The translations under genes and the position numbers were made by a program. From Alistipes sp. (GTDB lineage Bacteria; Bacteroidota; Bacteroidia; Bacteroidales; Rikenellaceae): a stretch of 11,872 nt of DNA. The notes below the pieces were generated by a model, which saw nothing but the letters and a program-made list of their open reading frames with translations, searched no databases and was not told the DNA's origin. Positions 7,926 to 11,872 of the stretch are shown here, piece by piece; the first letter of the stretch is position 1, and every line of letters begins with the position of its first letter. The DNA lies in assembly GCA_017532885.1 (NCBI GenBank), contig JAFXIS010000009.1, forward strand, positions 1 to 11,872, given 5' to 3'.

Positions 7926-7947
7926 CTTTGCGTTTGTTTATCAAAAA

Positions 7948-7979
7948 CAAATGTAAGCATAAAAAACTAAAAAAACAAA
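7948..7979 (-). promoter_or_regulatory. Bacteroidota-type promoter for the trp leader and trpB
   Basis: On the minus strand TTTG (7979-7976) and TACATTTG (7955-7948) are separated by 20 bp, an almost ideal promoter for this phylum. Its position fits a transcript that starts just before the leader peptide. It lies back to back with the rmuC promoter. Confidence 0.82.
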
Positions 7980-7990
7980 AATTTTTATGC

Positions 7991-8000
7991 GTAAATTTAC
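7991..8000. promoter_or_regulatory. Perfect palindrome in the trpB/rmuC divergent region
   Basis: GTAAATTTAC is a perfect 10-bp palindrome, extended by AT/AT at two positions further out (7987-7988 and 8003-8004). It sits between the trp leader promoter and the rmuC -7 box, over the place where the rmuC -33 element should be. It could be an operator; A/T-richness makes chance possible. Confidence 0.3.
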
Positions 8001-8011
8001 ATATTCATTTG

Positions 8012-8019
8012 TACCTTTG
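8012..8019 (+). promoter_or_regulatory. -7 element of the rmuC promoter
   Basis: TACCTTTG matches TAnnTTTG and would start transcription near 8026, about 16 nt before the rmuC ATG. No good TTTG -33 element is found at the usual distance (only TATG at 7986-7989), so the promoter may be weak or need an activator. Confidence 0.6.
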
Positions 8020-8041
8020 TATATATATTAATTAGCCTACT

Positions 8042-9367
8042 ATGAATACACTTCCTATAATTATCGTTGCGGCGCTACTCGTTGTCTGCATTCTGCTCTT
8101 TGCGATGTATATAATGAGGGGGCGCACTATCTACTCCGTAAACGAGGAGCTAAGGAGTACAGCCGAGGCATTGCGCCTTACCCAAAGCGAGCGCGACAGC
8201 ATGCAGCACGAGGTTTTGAATCTAAAACAGCAGCTTGAGCAGGAGCGCTCACTCCGCGAGGCAGAACAGATGTCACGAATCAAAGCTGAGACAGAACTCT
8301 CGGCCGAGCGTCGCACAAATGCCGAGAAAATGCGTTCTCAGGAGGAGTTCGAGCGACAACTCAAGGAGCAATTCCGTATTTTGGCAGGTGATGTCTTGGG
8401 CGAACAGAGCCGCAAGTTCAAGGAGGAGAATCGCGAGTCGATGGATATTATACTCAAGCCTTTCAAGGATAATATCAAGGACTTCCGCGAGCGTGTGGAG
8501 AATATCTACTCACATCAACAAGAGCAAAGTGGTGCGCTCAAGAATGAATTACAGCGCCTTATGGAGTTGAATGCGCGTATTACAACCGAAACCACAAACC
8601 TCACGAATGCACTCAAGGGTAACTCGAAGGTGCAGGGCGATTGGGGCGAAGTAATACTCGAAACCATCCTCGAAAACTTCAATTTCATCCGCGGCGTGCA
8701 TTATCAAACGCAATATAATGTCAAAGGCGAGGAGGGTCAGAACCTACGCCCCGATGTGGTACTTAATCTACCCGACAACAAACGCGTCGTTATCGATTCG
8801 AAGGTATCGCTTACGGCCTATGTGAATTATGTAGCGGCCGAGGATGACGCCTCGCGCCAAGCTGCTATGGCGGCGCATATCGCCTCGGTGCGTCAGCATG
8901 TCAAGGAGCTGAGCGACAAGAAATATCAGCAGTTGGTGCTGCAATCGCCCGACTTTGTTATTATGTTCGTACCCAACGAGCCGGCGTTCCTCGATGCGAT
9001 GAAGGAGGACGGCAAGATTTGGAGCGATGCCTACGAGCGCAAGGTAATTGTATCTTCGCCCACAAACCTCTTCGCGCTACTGAAGATTGTCGATGACCTA
9101 TGGCGCCGCGAGGACCAAAGTCGCAACCAGCAAGCAATTTTGGAGAATGCCGAGAAGCTATATGCGCAACTCGTGGAGTTCACTTCGGCATTGGAGGGTA
9201 TCGGCTCGGGCTTGGAGCAGGCTCGTGCGCGCTATGACGAGGCGTTTAAGCGCTTGCATACGGGCAATAACAACATTGTGCGCTTGGGCGAGAAACTGCG
9301 TAAATTGGGCGTTCCGGCAAAGAGAACCCTGCCAAAATCACTCACTCAAGACCTCGACGAGGAGTAG
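8042..9367 (+). CDS. rmuC: DNA recombination protein RmuC
   Basis: The 441-residue protein has the full RmuC architecture. A membrane anchor spans about residues 4-25, a long charged coiled coil covers about 30-180, and the RmuC nuclease-like domain lies at about 185-400. The PD-(D/E)xK-type residues are visible as E203 (G-D-W-G-E), D238 (R-P-D) and D252-S-K254. The C-terminus is a helical tail. In E. coli, RmuC limits inversions at short inverted repeats and is thought to be a nuclease; the membrane-anchored form here would act at the inner face of the cytoplasmic membrane. It stands alone, divergent from trpB, with a -7 element 22 bp before the ATG. No strong terminator follows; only an A/T-only hairpin is seen. 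Confidence 0.95.
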   Translation: MNTLPIIIVAALLVVCILLFAMYIMRGRTIYSVNEELRSTAEALRLTQSERDSMQHEVLNLKQQLEQERSLREAEQMSRIKAETELSAERRTNAEKMRSQEEFERQLKEQFRILAGDVLGEQSRKFKEENRESMDIILKPFKDNIKDFRERVENIYSHQQEQSGALKNELQRLMELNARITTETTNLTNALKGNSKVQGDWGEVILETILENFNFIRGVHYQTQYNVKGEEGQNLRPDVVLNLPDNKRVVIDSKVSLTAYVNYVAAEDDASRQAAMAAHIASVRQHVKELSDKKYQQLVLQSPDFVIMFVPNEPAFLDAMKEDGKIWSDAYERKVIVSSPTNLFALLKIVDDLWRREDQSRNQQAILENAEKLYAQLVEFTSALEGIGSGLEQARARYDEAFKRLHTGNNNIVRLGEKLRKLGVPAKRTLPKSLTQDLDEE

Positions 9368-9461
9368 CCGACAGCTAAATGCGCCACCCTACCTCGTAAA
9401 ACGCAAGCAGGATATTTGAAATTATTTCGTAGATAATTTTATCATTTTTATTGAATAGCTG

Positions 9462-9492
9462 TTGCAGAAACCGCATCAATTATTTATATTTG
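9462..9492 (+). promoter_or_regulatory. Bacteroidota-type promoter for the small outer-membrane gene
   Basis: TTG (9462-9464) and TATATTTG (9485-9492) are spaced by 20 bp. Transcription would begin near 9499, leaving about 26 nt of A/T-rich leader before the ATG. This makes the downstream gene independent of rmuC. Confidence 0.75.
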
Positions 9493-9524
9493 TATCAGTT
9501 ATAAACCATTAAAATATTTTAGCT

Positions 9525-9989
9525 ATGAAGAAACTTATTTTTGCAACTATTTTCTGTTTGTTTGCAGCAACATCTTTTGCTCAGAACAACGCATTAGGTC
9601 TTCGCATTGGTAGCGGCGCAGAGGTACAGTATGAGCATTTCTTTGACACAGGCAATGTATTGAAAGTTAATGGTGGACTCTTCGATTTTGATGGAAATTT
9701 CTTTGGTACATGTATCTACGATTGGGAGTGCTTCAATTGGAGCGACTGGACTCCTAAGGCGGGCGATTGGTTCTTGCAAGCCGGTGTCGGTGGTGCTGTT
9801 GGTATGTATAAGGTGGACAGTAAGAGCTCTCTTAATATCGGAGTAGCCGGAAATGTAGCATTCGGTATTCACTTCAAGGGCGCGCCCTTCACTCTCGCAT
9901 TAGACTATCGTCCTACGGTATTCCTACTCAACGACTGTTGGGGCAGCGGCTTCGGTAGCTTCGGCTTAAGCTGCGTTTACCGCTTCTAA
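9525..9989 (+). CDS. Small secreted outer-membrane beta-barrel-like protein, unknown function
   Basis: The 154-residue product starts with a clear Sec signal peptide: basic MKK, hydrophobic core at 4-16, and a type I cleavage site S-F-A19 before Q20. The mature part alternates polar and hydrophobic residues in strands rich in Gly and aromatics (for example G-L-R-I-G-S-G, F-L-Q-A-G-V-G-G, F-T-L-A-L-D-Y-R-P) and ends in V-Y-R-F. A terminal Phe is the usual signal for barrel insertion. The size suits six to eight short strands. A segment with W67, W72, W75 and W82 plus two cysteines (C63, C69) probably forms an exposed loop. I do not recognise a named family. It is a single-gene unit with its own promoter and terminator. 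Confidence 0.82.
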   Translation: MKKLIFATIFCLFAATSFAQNNALGLRIGSGAEVQYEHFFDTGNVLKVNGGLFDFDGNFFGTCIYDWECFNWSDWTPKAGDWFLQAGVGGAVGMYKVDSKSSLNIGVAGNVAFGIHFKGAPFTLALDYRPTVFLLNDCWGSGFGSFGLSCVYRF

Positions 9990-10024
9990 CACCCTATCGA
10001 ATGTAAAGATATTTACTTGACAAC

Positions 10025-10061
10025 AAAAAGCGCTGTGCTCCTTCTGGACACAGCGTTTTTT
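10025..10061 (+). terminator. Rho-independent terminator after the small outer-membrane gene
   Basis: The stem CGCTGTG (10031-10037) with CACAGCG (10049-10055) is extended inward by TCC/GGA past a bulged C and outward by a G-U and five A-T pairs, and is followed by T at 10056-10061. It lies 36 nt after the stop codon. Confidence 0.9.
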
Positions 10062-10207
10062 GTCGCCCCAGCCCATAAGGTTAAATTACCAATTATGGCT
10101 TATTGGTCAAAATAGTATATAAAATCGTGCCAGTTTTGTTAGTGCCACACCTTTCTCGCATCGAGTATTGAATATCTGGGTTAGTTTCGGATCACCTGCA
10201 AAACATA

Positions 10208-10245
10208 CCCCTCTGCGGCATATACAACAAGATACCGCCGAGGGG
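10208..10245. repeat. GC-rich inverted repeat, possible 3' hairpin of the WG-protein transcript
   Basis: CCCCTC (10208-10213) pairs with GAGGGG (10240-10245), and GCGG (10215-10218) with CCGC (10235-10238), around one mismatch and a 16-nt loop. It lies 36 bp beyond the end of the WG-repeat gene. The minus-strand continuation TATGTTTTG is only partly U-rich, so terminator function is uncertain. The rest of 10062-10280 shows no gene. Confidence 0.45.
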
Positions 10246-10280
10246 ATATGAGTGACAATATGTCTTTAGGGCAATCAGGA

Positions 10281-11417
10281 TTACTCTACGCTATTGCCTT
10301 TAGAGTCAATTATATGCCATTCGTAGAGGTCGTGTTTCTGCACCTCGAACAATTCGCTTGAGAGCATCGAAATATCGGAATATATGGCGGGCGTGATAGG
10401 TTCGCCCGTGAGACGGTTCATTATGCCATAGCGATTCATAATGCCATATTTCACATAGTCAGACAGAGCATACACAACCTCGTCGTCCTCGTCGCATCCA
10501 ACGGGATAATACAGGAACGAGCTCTCATCAATCATGAAAGGTTGGACGATATTGCCCTCGAAATCCACCTGCCACTGCTTACCGCCCTTAGTCAGGACAA
10601 AGCCGTCCAAACCGATAGTGATATAGCGATATTCGGCAGGATAGAGTACTGCACCCGAGGCATCCAAAACCCCATATTTCCCATTCTTGATAACCATGCG
10701 ATATCCGCTTGCGTGAGGTGCCCAAATCTCATCATAGTGAGGCTCTACGACCCAATTTCCCGCTTTATCAATCAAGCCCAAGTCGCCATCGGCGTTTGTC
10801 ATGGCGCAGTAGCCATTATGGAAGATATAGCCAAATTCCCACATGCGGCACAAATCCGAATAATCGAACTTAAATGGTATCACAACCTCATTTGCGGCGT
10901 TGATAAAGCCTATCTTGCCATCCTTCATCACAGCAGCCAAACCATCGGAGAACACCCACGCCTTACGGTAGTCGTTAGCCTCGGCATCGATGACAACCCG
11001 ACCTGTCTTTACATTGATATAGCCGCGTTTATCGGGCAGGGCATACACAGCCAGGGAGTCGCCCTCCTGAATCTCCGACAGCCAATTTATTTTATCGGTA
11101 ACATACTCCTCCGCCTGACAATCATAGACCCTCCAACGATTATCGGCGAAAGAGTGCAACATAATGCCTTGTGAGAGCGGTCTATCGTAGTAATCTCTGC
11201 CATAGTTATCGTCGTAGAAGTCATAAGCCTCACAAGCTACATACCCTACTGCAAGCAGCGCCACAACCGCCACAACCGAGCGGCGAAGCCACTTCGAGCG
11301 CTTCTTCCACCAATTACGAACAGTGCGCCAAGCAAGGCGACCAAAAGCAATAATCGCCGTAAAAATCAAGGCTACCACACCGAGTAGTGCCTGAAAAATT
11401 TGAGTCAGTCGTTTCAT
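10281..11417 (-). CDS. WG-repeat protein with two N-terminal membrane segments
   Basis: The 378-residue protein has two hydrophobic segments (about 8-25 and 47-63) separated by a strongly basic stretch rich in Arg, Lys and Trp. By the positive-inside rule this loop is cytoplasmic and the large C-terminal part is periplasmic. That part carries WG-type repeats, each a short (K/D)-x-G-x-x-D/N-x-x-G motif followed by a V-I-x-P-x-Y-D-like strand: about 130-146, 167-188, 211-231, 246-266, 281-293 and 322-349. WG repeats are a structural fold of unknown general function; I infer binding or scaffolding in the envelope. Its ATG lies 2 nt after the creD stop codon, so the two are one operon. A short in-frame duplication lies in the last repeat. 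Confidence 0.85.
   Translation of the reverse strand: MKRLTQIFQALLGVVALIFTAIIAFGRLAWRTVRNWWKKRSKWLRRSVVAVVALLAVGYVACEAYDFYDDNYGRDYYDRPLSQGIMLHSFADNRWRVYDCQAEEYVTDKINWLSEIQEGDSLAVYALPDKRGYINVKTGRVVIDAEANDYRKAWVFSDGLAAVMKDGKIGFINAANEVVIPFKFDYSDLCRMWEFGYIFHNGYCAMTNADGDLGLIDKAGNWVVEPHYDEIWAPHASGYRMVIKNGKYGVLDASGAVLYPAEYRYITIGLDGFVLTKGGKQWQVDFEGNIVQPFMIDESSFLYYPVGCDEDDEVVYALSDYVKYGIMNRYGIMNRLTGEPITPAIYSDISMLSSELFEVQKHDLYEWHIIDSKGNSVE
10413..10448 (-). repeat. Tandem 18-bp in-frame duplication in the WG-repeat gene
   Basis: Two adjacent 18-bp units (10413-10430 and 10431-10448) differ at three positions and each encode Y-G-I-M-N-R (residues 324-335). The synonymous differences show the copy is not brand new or has been kept under selection. 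Confidence 0.85.
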
Positions 11418-11419
11418 CG

Positions 11420-11872
11420 TTATTCTGTTTTTGCAAGTTCTTTGTTATTGTTCATATTGGCTGTAAGATACATTACAACGCAGAGGAGCAGGAACAACAC
11501 TACTGAGCCAGCGAGCAGTGCGTAAGTCTCCATTTGAAGCAGCATATAATTCAACGCATAGACCACTGCTACAAATCCGCCAAGGACATAAGCACTACGG
11601 CTCTTCAAGATGGCTCTGAAGTAGAACATCATTGCACCTGTCGTCATCAAGGCTGCAATTATGTACGCCACGCCAAAGGTTATAAACTCGGAGAAGGCAA
11701 CTAACAATGAGTAGAACAACACGAGCGACAGACCTATTACAGCATACTGGATAGGATTAATCTCCTTGCGAGTCAGGAACTCCACGAACAAGCCTGCTAC
11801 GAAGACAAGAATGATGATGAGCATTCCATACTTTGCTGAGCGCATTGACTGCTGATAAGGGTTAGCTGGATC
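11420..11872 (-). CDS. creD: Cell envelope integrity protein CreD, C-terminal part (5' end beyond window)
   Basis: The frame runs open to the window edge, giving 150 codons; the first visible residues are D-P-A-N-P-Y-Q-Q-S-M-R-S-A-K-Y-G. Family CreD proteins are about 430-460 residues, so roughly the last third is seen. The Y-Q-x-S-x-R-S-x-K-Y start followed by five tightly spaced hydrophobic segments (about visible residues 16-33, 42-63, 67-88, 94-113 and 117-137) is the conserved C-terminal membrane domain of CreD. An internal ATG at 11845 is not the true start, because the conserved motif begins before it. CreD is an inner-membrane protein whose loss or overexpression alters envelope and beta-lactam phenotypes in other bacteria. 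The gene ends 2 nt before the WG-repeat gene. Confidence 0.9.
   Translation of the reverse strand, partial: DPANPYQQSMRSAKYGMLIIILVFVAGLFVEFLTRKEINPIQYAVIGLSLVLFYSLLVAFSEFITFGVAYIIAALMTTGAMMFYFRAILKSRSAYVLGGFVAVVYALNYMLLQMETYALLAGSVVLFLLLCVVMYLTANMNNNKELAKTE

Larger units (their letters stand above)
7785..7941 (-). promoter_or_regulatory. Tryptophan attenuator leader RNA upstream of trpB
   Basis: The predicted transcript start near 7941 is followed by a Trp-rich leader ORF and three alternative pairings. Pairing 1:2 joins CTCATTG (7890-7884) with CAATGGG (7872-7866). Pairing 2:3, the antiterminator, joins AGAACAATGG (7876-7867) with CCATTGTTCT (7816-7807), perfect over 10 bp, and extends by TAAACT (7865-7860) with AGTTTA (7825-7820) across a small internal loop. 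Pairing 3:4, the terminator, joins ACCATTGTTC (7817-7808) with GAACGATGGT (7799-7790) and ends in six U residues. A ribosome stalled at the Trp codons would cover segment 1 and leave 2 free to pair with 3 (read-through); one reaching the stop codon would cover 2, allowing 3:4 (termination). This is the classical trp logic. It probably belongs to the Bacteroidetes trp leaders; family membership is from memory. Confidence 0.88.

Noticed and set aside
7396..7956. 186-codon plus-strand open frame across the trpB start and the intergenic region
   Set aside because: It lies antisense to the well-supported trpB start, leader peptide and attenuator, has no promoter or recognisable protein features, and its composition looks like a shadow frame.
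9419..9440. A/T-only hairpin AAATTAT/ATAATTT after rmuC, a possible terminator
   Set aside because: The stem has no G-C pair and would be too weak; the following tract is only loosely T-rich. Left out as a feature.
10088..10107. Short inverted repeat ACCAAT/ATTGGT in the gap before the WG gene end
   Set aside because: Six-base arms in A/T-rich DNA are expected by chance, and no gene or promoter is attached.
10542..11174. 210-codon plus-strand open frame
   Set aside because: It is antisense to the WG-repeat gene, whose repeats and operon position are clear; no start signal or domain supports it.
1..11872. CRISPR array, insertion sequence, tRNA or prophage
   Set aside because: No spaced direct repeats, transposase frames, cloverleaf-like sequences or phage genes were found on either strand.

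Overview
The window looks like a chromosomal segment of an anaerobic member of the Bacteroidota, probably order Bacteroidales. Four starts, plus an RNA leader, are preceded by the phylum-specific promoter type (TAnnTTTG at -7, in most cases with TTTG/TTG about 19-20 bp further upstream). Starts lack Shine-Dalgarno sequences and have A/T-rich leaders. The gene set (homodimeric pyruvate:ferredoxin oxidoreductase, paired M16 peptidases, CreD, WG-repeat protein) fits a gut-type strict anaerobe. I do not assign a genus. No mobile element, CRISPR array, rRNA or tRNA is visible.

Layout. (1) 1-2479, minus strand: two M16 peptidase genes overlapping by ATGA. The upstream one is catalytic (HLFEH) and the downstream one, cut by the window edge, has lost the zinc site; they look like the two subunits of one heterodimer. 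(2) 2480-2719: divergent promoter region. (3) 2720-6253, plus: nifJ, the central fermentative enzyme, closed by a strong terminator that also reads as a terminator for the convergent gene. (4) 6372-7736, minus: a solitary TrpB2-type tryptophan synthase beta-like gene. (5) 7737-8041: the most informative stretch. On the minus strand it carries a promoter, a 20-codon leader peptide with two adjacent Trp codons, and an RNA that can fold as 1:2, 2:3 (antiterminator) or 3:4 (terminator with U run), i.e. a complete ribosome-stalling attenuator in front of trpB. On the plus strand it holds the rmuC promoter. (6) 8042-9367, plus: rmuC. (7) 9525-9989, plus: a small secreted beta-barrel-like protein with its own promoter and terminator. 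(8) 10281-11872, minus: a WG-repeat membrane protein directly downstream of creD, whose N-terminal part lies outside the window.

Most genes are ordinary single-gene units of basic metabolism and envelope maintenance. The standout is the trp attenuator. It ties an enzyme family of debated function (TrpB2) to tryptophan supply, in a phylum where regulation is mostly known from E. coli analogies. I recall a described Bacteroidetes RNA motif named 'Bacteroid-trp'; whether this example belongs to it needs a covariance-model search.
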